A stretch of DNA of 64,000 nucleotides from Paenibacillus glycinis (GCF_009909185.1 NZ_JAAAMV010000019.1:44169-108168), one strand, 5' to 3'; positions 15,334-24,716 are shown, counted from the first letter of the stretch. The notes: a model not told the origin generated them from the letters alone. Program-made: numbers and translations.

Positions 15334-16992
15334 TTACCTGCTAGAATCGGCGCCGCCGCGCGCGGTTACGCGCATCAGCGGGTTCAGCAGCCGTCGCAGC
15401 GGACCCGGGAACTGCCGGACGTCTTCCGGCGTGACGACCTTGAGCAGCACCAGCAGCGCGACGTACAGTCCGAGCGATACGACGCCTGCGGCGATGCAGG
15501 AGAACGCGTAGGTCAATTTGACCGGAATGCCCCCGATGTACGTTCTGCAGACATAATCGATCAGCAGGCCGGCCACGGACGCGGCCGCGATCGTCAAAGC
15601 GTAGCCCGCCCAGCGGGCGCCGAGAATGTTCAGCTTGATTTCCTTGCGAATCTGCCGGAAATTCAGCGAAGCGATGACCATGAAGCAGATGGTGGACGAC
15701 AAAATGATGCCGTACACGCCGAGCAGCGGCGCCAGGATCAGGCTCGTCACGACTTTGACGACGATCCCGATCAGCGCATGGCGCATCGGCAGCCGAGGCT
15801 TGTTCATGCTGGTCAGCACGGTATTGCTCGTCATCATCGTAATCTGGAAGATCGTCCCCGCGGTCAGAGCCGCTACGGCCCCGCTGCCGCCCGTGTTGGA
15901 GAAGAGCAGGCCGGTAATGGACATCGCCGCGACCGTCATGATGAGCGACACCGGCACGCCGGTAAACACCACGATCCGCATGACGAGCGAGGCTTGGCGC
16001 TCGACTTCCTGCATGTTGCGGATCTTGTAGGCGGACGAGATGATCGGAATCATGGATTGGCTGAGCGCGATCGCCAGAATCGGCGGGATGCCGGCCAGCG
16101 CCTGCGCCTTCACGCCGAGCCAGTCCAGCATCTGATCGGCATCGGCGACGGCATAATACCCGTGCGTCAGCTTCATGAAGAACGACGTATCGAAGAAATA
16201 GATGAATTGCACCGTCATCGACGTGATGACGATCGGCACGGAAATTTTGAACAATTCCTTATAAATCGCGCCGAAGGACAAGACGGAGCGCCCGGTCGGC
16301 GGCGACGATGTGCCGCCGCCTTGGCCTTGAGCCGCATCCTTCAGATCCTGACGCTTCAGCTTGCGCGCATACGACAGCATGACGGCGAACGCGCCGAGGC
16401 TGCCGAACACGCTGCCGAACGTCGCCGCCGCCGCGATCCAGCTTTGTCCCCAGTCCCAAGCCAGCACCAGGTAAGCCAGTCCGACCGCGGTAATGACGCG
16501 CAGGATCTGCTCGACGATTTGCGAGACGCCCCCGGCCGCCATGAACTGCCGGCCTTGGAAATAACCCCGCATCATCGCGATGACCGGGAAGAAAAACAGC
16601 GCGGGCGCAATGGCCCGGACGGCGAGCGCCGCGCCCGGCTTCTCGGCGATGTGCGTCGCATAGAACGGCGCGAAGATCAGGAGCAGCACCGTGATCAGCA
16701 CGCCCGTTATCGCGCCGAACAGCAGCGCCGCCTTGTAGATGCGCTGCGCCTCGTCGGGGCGACCGAGCGCGTAACGCTCGGAAACCATTTTGCTGATCGC
16801 GCTGGGAATGCCGCCGGTGGCGACGATCAGCAGCATCAGGTAGATATTGTTCGCGACGGTGAAATAACCGCCGCCGTGGCTGTCCGTCATATAGTCGAGC
16901 GGGATGCGCTGGAAAATCCCGAGGAACCGGGCGACCAGCGCCGCCGCCGCGAGTATGATCGTGCCTTTGATCAACGAGTCCTTTTTAACCAT
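15334..16992 (-). CDS. murJ: MurJ/YtgP-type lipid II flippase (MATE/MOP superfamily)
   Basis: A 552-residue polytopic protein with about 14 hydrophobic segments. The start KKDSLIKGTIILAAAALVA, followed by RIPLDYMTDSHG and GGIPSAISKMVSERYA, is characteristic of the Firmicutes YtgP/SpoVB group of the MOP exporter superfamily. B. subtilis YtgP is a lipid II flippase; SpoVB acts in spore cortex synthesis. Length fits YtgP (about 544). A short Gly/Ser/Pro-rich cytoplasmic loop (GQGGGTSSPPTG) splits the two halves. Which paralogue this is cannot be settled by eye. Confidence 0.85.
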   Translation of the reverse strand: MVKKDSLIKGTIILAAAALVARFLGIFQRIPLDYMTDSHGGGYFTVANNIYLMLLIVATGGIPSAISKMVSERYALGRPDEAQRIYKAALLFGAITGVLITVLLLIFAPFYATHIAEKPGAALAVRAIAPALFFFPVIAMMRGYFQGRQFMAAGGVSQIVEQILRVITAVGLAYLVLAWDWGQSWIAAAATFGSVFGSLGAFAVMLSYARKLKRQDLKDAAQGQGGGTSSPPTGRSVLSFGAIYKELFKISVPIVITSMTVQFIYFFDTSFFMKLTHGYYAVADADQMLDWLGVKAQALAGIPPILAIALSQSMIPIISSAYKIRNMQEVERQASLVMRIVVFTGVPVSLIMTVAAMSITGLLFSNTGGSGAVAALTAGTIFQITMMTSNTVLTSMNKPRLPMRHALIGIVVKVVTSLILAPLLGVYGIILSSTICFMVIASLNFRQIRKEIKLNILGARWAGYALTIAAASVAGLLIDYVCRTYIGGIPVKLTYAFSCIAAGVVSLGLYVALLVLLKVVTPEDVRQFPGPLRRLLNPLMRVTARGGADSSR

Positions 16993-17021
16993 GAGCCGTT
17001 ATCTTTCTCCTACTCCGAAGC

Positions 17022-17744
17022 TTATTTCGATTTGATTTCTTCCAATGGCTGATGGTTGCCGCGAACCGGCTTGGCCGCTCCGGACGGTTGCGCCCAGCGG
17101 ATGCCGTTGCGGATGACCTGCAGCACGGTCGGATTATAGTACGTCGGGAACGTCTCGTGGCCCGGACGGAAATAGAACACTTTGCCCTGGCCGCGGAACC
17201 ACGTGCAGCCCGAGCGGAACACTTCCCCGCCTTCGAACCAGCTGACGAACACCAGCTCGTCCGGCGCGGGAATGTCGAAGTGCTCGCCGTACATCTCCTC
17301 GTGCTCCAGCACGAACTGCTCCGGGATGCCCGCCGCGATCGGATGCGCCGGATTGACCGTCCAGATGCGTTCCTTCTCGTTCGCCTCGCGCCATTTCAGG
17401 TCGCAGCCCGTGCCCATCAGCTTTTTGAAAATTTTGGAGAAGTGGCCGGAGTGCAGCACGACCAGCCCCATGCCCGCCATGACGCGCGCGTGCACGCGCT
17501 CCACGATGGCATCCTCCACTTTGTCATGGCCCATATGGCCCCACCAGACGAGCACGTCGGTATTCGCGAGCACTTCGTCCGTCAGTCCATGATCGGGCTG
17601 TTCCAGCGTTGCCGTCGCGACCCGGAAGCCGTCCGAGCCGATGCCCGCCTTCAGCGCCTCGTGGATGCCGTCCGGGTAGACGTCTTTCACTTCGTCGTGC
17701 ATTTTCTCGTGCAAAAACTCGTTCCAAACGGTTACTTTGATCAC
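17022..17744 (-). CDS. ThuA-domain protein (trehalose utilisation type)
   Basis: A 240-residue protein of the ThuA family, a class I glutamine-amidotransferase-like fold. The core segments are [14 protein letters not shown] (about residues 63-76), [16 protein letters not shown], and the C-terminal [19 protein letters not shown]. The nucleophile Cys of true amidotransferases is absent; the corresponding residue appears to be Ser in HSGH, as in other ThuA proteins. The ThuA role in trehalose and disaccharide catabolism (3-keto-sugar metabolism) is known from rhizobia. No sugar operon surrounds it here. Confidence 0.85.
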   Translation of the reverse strand: MIKVTVWNEFLHEKMHDEVKDVYPDGIHEALKAGIGSDGFRVATATLEQPDHGLTDEVLANTDVLVWWGHMGHDKVEDAIVERVHARVMAGMGLVVLHSGHFSKIFKKLMGTGCDLKWREANEKERIWTVNPAHPIAAGIPEQFVLEHEEMYGEHFDIPAPDELVFVSWFEGGEVFRSGCTWFRGQGKVFYFRPGHETFPTYYNPTVLQVIRNGIRWAQPSGAAKPVRGNHQPLEEIKSK

Positions 17745-17764
17745 TTGTCAGCTTCCTCCCCGAG

Positions 17765-18241
17765 TTAGAGCCATAGAAAGAAAATCAGGATCATCGCGCC
17801 TTGCAGGATGAATTTGACGACCGTGCTGGTGAACAGGCCGACGACGGCGCCGAGCCCCGCTTTGAGCGCCTTGTCCAAGCTCGCGCCGGTGAACAGCTCG
17901 CCGATCACGGCGCCGAGCAGCGGTCCCAGAATCAGCCCGAAGGCGGGGATGACGAACGGCCCGATCAAAATGCCGACGGTGCTGCCGACGACGGACGCGC
18001 GGGAGCCGCCGTATTTCTTTACGCCCCACGCGCTGACCGCGTAATCGGCAATGAACAGCACGACGACGATAATCGTCTGGATCGTCCAGAACCAGAAGCC
18101 GAAGGGCGAGAACGAGACGAAGAACCCGTAGGCGAAGAATGCCGCGTAGATCGCCAGCGCCCCCGGCAGAATCGGGAAGATCGCGCCGGCCATGCCGACG
18201 ACGAATAACAGAACGACTAGGATCCAGCCTGCGATTTCCAT
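17765..18241 (-). CDS. DUF456 membrane protein
   Basis: A 158-residue protein with four or five hydrophobic segments and glycine-rich turns (GAIFPILPGALAIYAAFF, GFILGP-like loops, GVKKYGGSRAS). This is the DUF456 family of small membrane proteins, whose Gly-zipper helices suggest tight packing. Function unknown. It lies 7 bases downstream of the Cof-type phosphatase gene and 20 bases upstream of thuA on the same strand, so the three may be one transcript. Confidence 0.85.
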   Translation of the reverse strand: MEIAGWILVVLLFVVGMAGAIFPILPGALAIYAAFFAYGFFVSFSPFGFWFWTIQTIIVVVLFIADYAVSAWGVKKYGGSRASVVGSTVGILIGPFVIPAFGLILGPLLGAVIGELFTGASLDKALKAGLGAVVGLFTSTVVKFILQGAMILIFFLWL

Positions 18242-18248
18242 GCCGGGC

Positions 18249-19001
18249 TCACCCTTTCAGCACGTAGTCTTGAAGCAGCCGCGCGACCGCGTCCTCTTCG
18301 TTCGTGACGTTGACGACGTCCGCGGCGGCCTTCACCTCGTCCTGCGCGTTGCCCATCGCGACGCCAAGGCCGGCCTCGCGGATCATCGCGATGTCGTTCA
18401 AGCTGTCGCCCATGGCCGCCACTTGGGACATGTCGATGCCGAGCAGCTTGCATACCTCCCGGATCGCGGCGGCCTTCGTTACGCCCGCCGGATTCATCTC
18501 CAGGTTGGTCGGCGAGGAGTTCGTGATTTCCAGGCCGCCCCAGGAAGAGGTTTCCGCCAGAATCGCGCTGAGCATCGGCGCGTCCTCCGTGAAATACCCG
18601 AACTTCAGCCAATGCTGGGATTCGAAATCCCCGCCGATCTCGCGCCAGTTTTCTTTGTTGTACACGCCCATCGTCGAGTACGCCCAGTACCAGCATTCCT
18701 CGTGCCGAAGCGCGAGCTCGTGCAGCCGCTTCATCATCGCGACGGACATCAGCGTCCGCTCGTGCAGCACCTGCGGCCGCGACCAGATCTCCCCGCCGTT
18801 AACGGTGATCATCGGCGTCTCCAAGCCCAGCTGTTCCGCGTACGGCAGCGCGCTCTGATAACCGCGCCCCGTCGCGAAGCTGACGACGATGCCCGCCTCC
18901 GTTGCCTTCCGAATCCATTTTGCGTTCTCTTTGCTGACTTCCTGCCGGTCGTTGAGCAGCGTTCCGTCCATGTCCAGTGCGACGAATTTAATTGATCCCA
19001 T
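18249..19001 (-). CDS. Cof-type HAD-IIB hydrolase (sugar phosphatase-like)
   Basis: A 250-residue HAD phosphatase: motif I VALDMDGTLLND (nucleophile Asp9 or so), motif II SFATGRGY, a C2-type cap domain in the middle, and motif IV GDSLNDIAMI with a basic residue before it (GVTKAAAIREVC). The family dephosphorylates sugar phosphates, FMN or PLP, with substrates hard to predict. The ATG before GSIKFV was chosen since AAGGAGG lies 6 bases upstream; the longer frame lacks a ribosome site. Confidence 0.92.
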   Translation of the reverse strand: MGSIKFVALDMDGTLLNDRQEVSKENAKWIRKATEAGIVVSFATGRGYQSALPYAEQLGLETPMITVNGGEIWSRPQVLHERTLMSVAMMKRLHELALRHEECWYWAYSTMGVYNKENWREIGGDFESQHWLKFGYFTEDAPMLSAILAETSSWGGLEITNSSPTNLEMNPAGVTKAAAIREVCKLLGIDMSQVAAMGDSLNDIAMIREAGLGVAMGNAQDEVKAAADVVNVTNEEDAVARLLQDYVLKG

Positions 19002-19090
19002 GTTGGCCTCCTTGCCCAAGCTGCGCCTGCGGCAGCTCACTAAGAGCAATTTTAGCACAGAATAAGGAGAATCCAAACCCGCGGAACGAC

Positions 19091-19113
19091 AAAAAGGCCG
19101 CGAAGCGCGGCCC
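19091..19113 (-). terminator. Terminator after the 28-codon gene
   Basis: Stem GGCCGCG/CGCGGCC with an AAG loop, followed on the minus strand by five T. It separates the small gene at 19208-19294 from the HAD gene. Confidence 0.85.
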
Positions 19114-19207
19114 GTTTCCTATCCCAATGGATCGGCGCTTGGCGGCGCGCGATCCGATCATGATCATGCAGCGTGTGGAGAATGAAGCATTCATGCGTCA
19201 TTAGCCG

Positions 19208-19294
19208 TTATGCGACCAAAACCGTTCCGGCCAGAAACAGCACGGCATACAGGAAGCGGCGAATGGACGAATGCTTCCGCGATCTTCTCCGCAT
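19208..19294 (-). CDS. 28-residue putative single-pass membrane peptide
   Basis: MRRRSRKHSSIRRF followed by LYAVLFLAGTVLVA: a strongly basic N-terminus and one hydrophobic segment, then stop. A very good ribosome site, GAGGAGGGG, lies 6 bases before the ATG, and it is flanked by terminators on both sides (19397-19438 upstream, 19091-19113 downstream), which argues that it is a real transcription unit. No homologue recognised. The topology rule (positive inside) predicts an N-in orientation. Confidence 0.55.
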   Translation of the reverse strand: MRRRSRKHSSIRRFLYAVLFLAGTVLVA

Positions 19295-19396
19295 GGGGAT
19301 CCCCTCCTCGGTTCGCGTTCTAGTTTAACTTATGCAAAAATTTTTCCTTTGTGCAACAATCGGACACGCGCTCGCCCGTTTTCGACCGCTTAACAC

Positions 19397-19438
19397 AAAA
19401 AAGCACCCGGGACGGCTATTTCCGTCACCGGGATGCTT
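19397..19438 (-). terminator. Terminator of the PBP2 gene
   Basis: On the minus strand a hairpin AAGCATCCCGG-TGACGG/CCGTC-CCGGGTGCTT ends in six T. It lies 45 bases beyond the PBP stop. Confidence 0.9.
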
Positions 19439-19482
19439 GATTGCCGCGATCGAGCCTTGCGTTACGGTGCCACGGCGGCGTG

Positions 19483-21504
19483 CTATTGCGTTTTTTCGAC
19501 GGCATTCCCCGTCGGCGGCGATTTCTTCGGCACGCCGTTCAAGCCGATGTATTGGTCGTACGCATCGAGTATTTTGCGCGCGACCGGCGCGGCGCCGTCG
19601 GCGCCGAAGCCGCCTTCCGGTATGACGACCGCGACGGAGATGACGGGATCCTCGGCCGGAGCAGATGCGATGAATACCGAATTCTCTACGGTTTTGCCGC
19701 TGACCTGCTGCTGGGACGTTCCGGTTTTGCGGAGCACCTTGTACGGCGCGTTATTGAACTCCTTCACGCTTACCTTGAGCATGCCGGTCTCGATTTCTTT
19801 CCAATACGCATCCGGGAATTTGATCGTGCCGAGCACTTCGGGCCGAAATTTCTGCACGACCGTCCCGTCCGTATCGCGGACTTCCTTCACGAATTGCGGC
19901 TTCATCCGTTTGCCGTGGCTCGCGAGCGTCGCCGCGTACTGGGCAAGCTGCAGCGTCGTGTACCGCCCCATCTGGCCGAACGAAGCCAGAATAAGCGCGG
20001 ATTGCGCGCTTGCATCCTTCTCCTCGTCGAAGTAGCCGATAACGCCCTTGCTCTCGTTCAGGAGGCCGCTCCCCGTGGCGACGCCGAGCCCGAATTGCTT
20101 GACGTAGCGATCCCAGACGTCGACGCCGGTCTTGGCGTCCTTGCGGTACAGGGCATCGCCGACCATCTTGGCCATGAACGGATTGGAGGAATGGGAGATC
20201 GCCGACGACGGGTCGAGCGTCCCGTAGGCATGCCCCTTAGCATTGCCGATCCTGCGGCGCGTGGCGCCTTCCTTCCCGTAATAGAACGACCCCGTGTCCG
20301 TATAGGTGCTGTTCGTCGTGAACAGCTTCTCGTTCAGGCCGATCAGCACGGACAACGGCTTCTGGGTAGAGCCGAGGAACACGATCGACGACGGATGCTT
20401 CCGCTGCTCCTTCGGATCGTCGTACGGACCGATGACCGGACTGATGGTCCCGTTCTGCAGCACGTATTTGATCGCGTTGTAATCGTCCGTGGAGATGCTG
20501 CCGCCTTCCCAGATGTTCGGATTGTAGTCCGGCATGCTGGCCATGGCGATCACCTTGCCCGTCTTGACCTCCATGGCCACGGCGTAGCCGGTCTTGGCGT
20601 TCGGCGCGCGTTTGTCCGTCGGGGTCGTCTGCAAATACTTCAGCTGGTCCATGATCGCCTTCTCGGTCGTTTCCTGCACCTGCCGGTTAATGGTCAAATA
20701 AATATTGTCGCCCTTGTCCGGCTTCGTCACGGTCGGCGGTCCGACGATGCGGCCCGCCGCGTTGACGGGGTACACCTTCAATCCGTTCTTGCCGCGCAGC
20801 ACGTCCTGGTACATGAATTCTAATCCGTCGTATCCGACGTCTTCCTGCTGCAAATATTTCAGCCGCGGATCGGCCGTTTTGGCTTTGTCTTTGTAGAGGC
20901 CGTTCTCGGCGCCGCCGCCGAACTTCTTCAGATACCCGACGAGCTGAACGGCCGTATCGCCCGTATCGTAGTGGCGGATGCTCTCTTCGACGATGTCGAT
21001 CCCCGTGTACAAATCGCGGTTTTCCAGGAAAAACGCGATCTCGCCCGGCGTCAGCCCGCTCTTGATCCGTCTCGGCACGGAAACCGTGTTCTTCTTGTAG
21101 TCCAAATCCATGTTCTTGATGATCTGCTCCAGCGTTACGGCCATCTTGGGGTCCCCGTGCCGCTGAAACACCTCGAGCAGCTTGCCGGCCGTCGCGATCG
21201 AGTTCTCCTTCTTCGCGCCTGGCTGGATGCTGTAATACAATGACTGCGTCGAAGTCGAATACGCGATCGCCTTGCCGCCGGAATCGTAAATGTTGCCGCG
21301 GATCGGCGGAATCAGCACGCTCGTGGAACCCCGACGCTCCTCTTCCTCGCGCAGCGAAGGACCGTCGACAAACTGCAGGATCGCCAACCGAACGATCAGC
21401 ACGCTGAATAAGAAGAAGGTGGCAAAAAAGAATAAGTTCAACCGGAACGTGAAATTCCGCCGTCTCCGGATCTCCCGCTTCTGCGGATCGTCCTCCACGC
21501 GCAA
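19483..21504 (-). CDS. Penicillin-binding protein 2 (class B transpeptidase)
   Basis: A 673-residue class B PBP. A basic cytoplasmic start and one membrane anchor (LNLFFFATFFLFSVLIVRLA, about 22-41) precede a PBP dimerisation domain (RGNIYDSGGKAIAYS, about 69-83) and the transpeptidase domain with all three motifs: S379TQK, S439SN and K593TGTS. It cross-links peptidoglycan outside the membrane, probably in lateral wall or spore-cell shape as for PBP2A/PbpH-type enzymes; which class cannot be settled. Partner genes rodA or mreBCD are not adjacent. The gene is followed by its own terminator and preceded by a transglutaminase-like gene 20 bases upstream. Confidence 0.93.
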   Translation of the reverse strand: MRVEDDPQKREIRRRRNFTFRLNLFFFATFFLFSVLIVRLAILQFVDGPSLREEEERRGSTSVLIPPIRGNIYDSGGKAIAYSTSTQSLYYSIQPGAKKENSIATAGKLLEVFQRHGDPKMAVTLEQIIKNMDLDYKKNTVSVPRRIKSGLTPGEIAFFLENRDLYTGIDIVEESIRHYDTGDTAVQLVGYLKKFGGGAENGLYKDKAKTADPRLKYLQQEDVGYDGLEFMYQDVLRGKNGLKVYPVNAAGRIVGPPTVTKPDKGDNIYLTINRQVQETTEKAIMDQLKYLQTTPTDKRAPNAKTGYAVAMEVKTGKVIAMASMPDYNPNIWEGGSISTDDYNAIKYVLQNGTISPVIGPYDDPKEQRKHPSSIVFLGSTQKPLSVLIGLNEKLFTTNSTYTDTGSFYYGKEGATRRRIGNAKGHAYGTLDPSSAISHSSNPFMAKMVGDALYRKDAKTGVDVWDRYVKQFGLGVATGSGLLNESKGVIGYFDEEKDASAQSALILASFGQMGRYTTLQLAQYAATLASHGKRMKPQFVKEVRDTDGTVVQKFRPEVLGTIKFPDAYWKEIETGMLKVSVKEFNNAPYKVLRKTGTSQQQVSGKTVENSVFIASAPAEDPVISVAVVIPEGGFGADGAAPVARKILDAYDQYIGLNGVPKKSPPTGNAVEKTQ

Positions 21505-21524
21505 TAGCTCCTCTCCATGATTCC

Positions 21525-22697
21525 CTAAGCTTCGCGAATATGCGTATTCGCGAAGCCTTGCGGGTTAAACCAGTCGCCCGAGGAAGCCCAGGTCGCGTCA
21601 AGCGGGATCCACGCGCCGCCGCCGTCCGCCAGCTTCACTTCGTTCCAAGCGTGTGGGCCCGAGCCGCCGTCTCCGGTCAGGCCGACGCCCGTTACGACGC
21701 GCACGTCAAGTCCGACGGAACGCGCCATGACCGCGTACAATCTGGCCACGTCGATGCAGACCCCCTTCCGGGAAGCGAAGGTGTCGGTCGGCGACTGTTC
21801 CTTCCAGACGCCGCGATCGACATAATCGTTCGCCTTATCCCAGTCGTAGGCGATGCGCGTGCCGACCCAATCGTAGAGCGCGCGGGCTTTCTGCTCGTCG
21901 GTCGTCGAATTCTTGGTCACCGCGGCGGCCGCCGCTTCGATGTCCGGCGGAATCGCCGCGTCGATCACTTCGTACTTGCGTTCCAGGACGCGGCGGAACT
22001 CGGCTTCCACGGCGTCGCTGATCACCGGCCCGCGTTTGAGCACGTCGCCCGCCACGGGATCCAACAGCTCCGACGCCGTCTTATTATACAGCGCCGAAGC
22101 GCGGATCATGTCCGTGCCGAACGCGTTCGGCAGCACGGATACGTAGACGAACAGGCAGGCCATCACGATAAAGGCGCGGCCGCTGCCGAGCAAAGCGCCG
22201 ATCATGGCGCCCGTCGTGCGGCTGGCCGTGCCGGAGAGCAGCTGCGATCCGCCTCCGCCCCGGCGGACGTCCGTGCTTCGATTCGGCAGGAGCGCATCGG
22301 CCAAGCCGAACAGCAGCGGCTCCAGCGCATGAAGCGCGAGCCTCAGCAGCGAATAAAGCAGCAGGAACAGCACGCCGAACCGCAGCAGCTCGAAGTCGCG
22401 CAGGCTCGTCACGACCGTGTACCAGAGCTGCTTCAGCGCGCTCAGCTCTTCCTTGGGCACGGCGATGCCGCGTTCCACCAGCCAGTCCCGCACGAGCGGC
22501 GACAAATACACGCTGCCCCTGCCCGCCAAGAGCAGCGACGCGATCACCGCGATCGCCTGCCAAATAAAAAAGAAAAGGTGCTTCGCCGAACCCGACGCAC
22601 CTCTTCTCATGCCCGAAAACAAAGAGACAAGCAGGATGAGCACCACCATGAGCGCAACCGGTTCCGGTTTCAGCAGGGTTTGAACCCATGTATGCAT
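21525..22697 (-). CDS. Membrane protein with CvpA-like N-terminus and transglutaminase-like protease domain
   Basis: A 390-residue two-part protein. Residues 1-205 hold about four membrane segments and a SRTTGAMIGALLGSGRA motif that resembles CvpA/colicin V production proteins. Residues 240-390 form a transglutaminase-core domain: the catalytic triad is visible as Cys314 (KGVCIDVA), His349 (GPHAWNEV) and Asp364 or so (PLDATW). Such domains are peptidases or transferases acting outside the membrane. AAAGGAGG precedes the ATG. It lies directly upstream of the PBP2 gene, so a wall-related role is plausible. Substrate unknown. Confidence 0.8.
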   Translation of the reverse strand: MHTWVQTLLKPEPVALMVVLILLVSLFSGMRRGASGSAKHLFFFIWQAIAVIASLLLAGRGSVYLSPLVRDWLVERGIAVPKEELSALKQLWYTVVTSLRDFELLRFGVLFLLLYSLLRLALHALEPLLFGLADALLPNRSTDVRRGGGGSQLLSGTASRTTGAMIGALLGSGRAFIVMACLFVYVSVLPNAFGTDMIRASALYNKTASELLDPVAGDVLKRGPVISDAVEAEFRRVLERKYEVIDAAIPPDIEAAAAAVTKNSTTDEQKARALYDWVGTRIAYDWDKANDYVDRGVWKEQSPTDTFASRKGVCIDVARLYAVMARSVGLDVRVVTGVGLTGDGGSGPHAWNEVKLADGGGAWIPLDATWASSGDWFNPQGFANTHIREA

Positions 22698-22755
22698 GAT
22701 GACGCCTCCTTTCGCCTATTAATCGCGTGCTTCCGTTCGGTCAAGCGCCGTCCAA

Positions 22756-23199
22756 TCAGACGTTCTGCTTCGCCTGATCGATTAAGGCCTGGATCGTGGC
22801 GTCGATCTTCCACGTGCCGAGCGAAGCGCCCCGGAACGAAACCTTCACTTCCCCGTCGCCCGGCGTGCCGTTCAGCTCCAGATTCTTCGTCTTGACCGTG
22901 AACGTGCCGTCGCCGTTGTTCGTGAACGTCGCGTCCTGCGCTTCGCCCGCCATGGCCGAGATCGCTTCCTGCTTCACGCTGTCCGCGACTTTGGTGCCGA
23001 TGGACTTGACGTCCTCCAGCGAGTAGCCGCTGTAGATAACGACGCCCGCGAGAATCGCGACGACGATCAGCCATTTGACGACCGTCTTCACGATGCGGAC
23101 GACGATGAATAATACGACCAGCGCGATGACGAGAAACAGCCAATTATCTTTAAAGAATTGTACCCATGTATCCGTATCGTAGTTAAAATCAAAGCTCAT
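22756..23199 (-). CDS. Small membrane-anchored protein, function unknown
   Basis: A 147-residue protein: an aromatic N-terminus, two closely spaced hydrophobic segments (about 18-36 and 41-56), a charged linker, and a C-terminal soluble domain of beta character (FTNNGDGTFTVKTKNLELNG). Domains of this kind are usually extracytoplasmic. I do not recognise the family. It has its own sigma-A promoter and precedes the transglutaminase gene by 58 bases on the same strand, so it may begin a unit running to PBP2. Confidence 0.6.
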   Translation of the reverse strand: MSFDFNYDTDTWVQFFKDNWLFLVIALVVLFIVVRIVKTVVKWLIVVAILAGVVIYSGYSLEDVKSIGTKVADSVKQEAISAMAGEAQDATFTNNGDGTFTVKTKNLELNGTPGDGEVKVSFRGASLGTWKIDATIQALIDQAKQNV

Positions 23200-23246
23200 T
23201 GCGCGCGCACGTCTCCTTATACCGCCGATAAGTCATTCTACCTCAC

Positions 23247-23275
23247 ATTATAACCCATCCCCCTGGGAGCGTAAA
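23247..23275 (-). promoter_or_regulatory. Sigma-A promoter of the 22.7-23.2 kb gene
   Basis: Minus strand: TTTACG (23270-23275), 17-base spacer, TATAAT (23247-23252), about 47 bases before the ATG. Confidence 0.7.
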
Positions 23276-23376
23276 CCAGGCCGGGCGCGACCTATCCAAG
23301 CTTTGACATATCCAAGCCTCCGTCCGCGTACAAGTAGTAACAATCCGTTTCATGCGCGCAAAAGGAGTGATTCGTC

Positions 23377-24597
23377 CTGAGAACCGCCATTTGGCTCTAT
23401 TTGTTCCTGTTCGTCGCGTTCTTCGACCTGCATGCCCAATATCCGATCCTGACCCCGTTCGCGGTATCGCTCGGAGCCGCGCCGTCGTTCATCGGACTGA
23501 TGATGGGGCTGTATTCCATCACCCACCTGCCCGGCAATCTCATCGCCGGCGTCGGGGTCGACCGGTTCGGCAGCCGGTTATTCATCGTCTTCAGCCTGGG
23601 AGCCGCCGGCGGCATCCTGCTCATGCAATCCCATGTCACGAATCCGTGGCAGCTGCTGGTGCTCCGTTCGATAAGCGGCTTCGTGCTCGCCTTTCTCTCG
23701 CCCGCCTGCATGTCGCTGCTCGCGCGCATCGCGACGGACCGCATGAAGCAGCGGAAGCTGATGGCCGGCAACGGGCTCGTCCATACGCTCGCGTCCGTCA
23801 TCTCCCCGGCCGCCGGCGCCTACCTGGTCGCGCAGATCGGCTTCACGACCGCCTTCAACGTGTTGGGCTGGGTGCTGATCGTCACGGCTGCCTGCGCCTT
23901 GTTGTTCATCCGCGACGTGCCCCCGCAAAGCGAGCAGCCGGCGAAGGGTCTCCCGCATGTTCAGCAGGTGCAAGCGAACGCGGAGGCGATCGGCATGCGC
24001 GGCGAGCAAACGCCGAAAGAGCGGCCCCCAGCCATCCCGTGGCTGATCTTCCTGCTGCCGATCGCCATGAGCAGCGCGCAAGGGATCCTGTCGTTCGAGC
24101 TGCCGCTCATGTCGACGACCAAGGAAGGCATGATGACGACGGGCCTGCTGTTCTCCATCGTCAGCCTAGGCGCCCTGTTCACGCTCAGCATGCTCTTCCT
24201 GAACAAGCTGTCGCCATTCCTGCGCTCGCTTTGGGGCGCCTTCATGCTGGCGCTTACGTACTTCGCGATCGCGGCCGGCGCGCCGCTGCCGTTCTTCGTG
24301 CTGCTGTTCTTCCTCGGCATGGCGAAAGGCGTGATCTTCCCCGCGCTGTCCTCGCTGCTGATCGAACGCAGCGGCGGCGAGCGGTACGGCCGCATGTTTT
24401 CCATCCTGTCCATCGCCTTCTCCATCGGCGCTTTCATGGGTCCGATGCTGGCGGGTCAGCTTCGCGATTTCGTCTCGCCCTACTATATCGCGTTCCTCGG
24501 CTTGATGCTGGCGGTCTCGGTATTGCCCTTCTTCTCCGATCCGACGAAGCACCGGAACGCGCGGGACGCGGGCGCCCATTTTTCCCATTCTGGGTGA
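23377..24597 (+). CDS. Major facilitator superfamily transporter (probable CTG start)
   Basis: A 12-TM MFS permease of about 406 residues. The loop motif between helices 2 and 3 reads AGVGVDRFGSRLF, and the second half carries GERYGRMFS, both standard MFS A-motif positions. The likely start is unusual: no ATG or GTG lies near the N-terminus. An AAGGAG site at 23362-23367 is 9 bases before CTG at 23377, giving LRTAIWLYLFLF as complete first helix. A TTG at 23401 would delete half of helix 1 and lacks a ribosome site; the frame is closed at 23368. Substrate unknown; it resembles drug or sugar exporters. Confidence 0.85.
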   Translation: MRTAIWLYLFLFVAFFDLHAQYPILTPFAVSLGAAPSFIGLMMGLYSITHLPGNLIAGVGVDRFGSRLFIVFSLGAAGGILLMQSHVTNPWQLLVLRSISGFVLAFLSPACMSLLARIATDRMKQRKLMAGNGLVHTLASVISPAAGAYLVAQIGFTTAFNVLGWVLIVTAACALLFIRDVPPQSEQPAKGLPHVQQVQANAEAIGMRGEQTPKERPPAIPWLIFLLPIAMSSAQGILSFELPLMSTTKEGMMTTGLLFSIVSLGALFTLSMLFLNKLSPFLRSLWGAFMLALTYFAIAAGAPLPFFVLLFFLGMAKGVIFPALSSLLIERSGGERYGRMFSILSIAFSIGAFMGPMLAGQLRDFVSPYYIAFLGLMLAVSVLPFFSDPTKHRNARDAGAHFSHSG

Positions 24598-24716
24598 TGG
24601 CACAGGGCTTCTGTCACTCCGGGGCATATAGTACTGTGTGGCAAGCGGCAGTGATGCTTAAATGCAAAGCGCCTTACGCCCTAGTCCTTATTAGGCGAAA
24701 GAGGGGTGACTTCACA

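Noticed and set aside
15310..17052. A long plus-strand open frame of 580 codons
   Set aside because: It is antisense to the MurJ-type gene; high GC content produces long shadow frames. No family resemblance.
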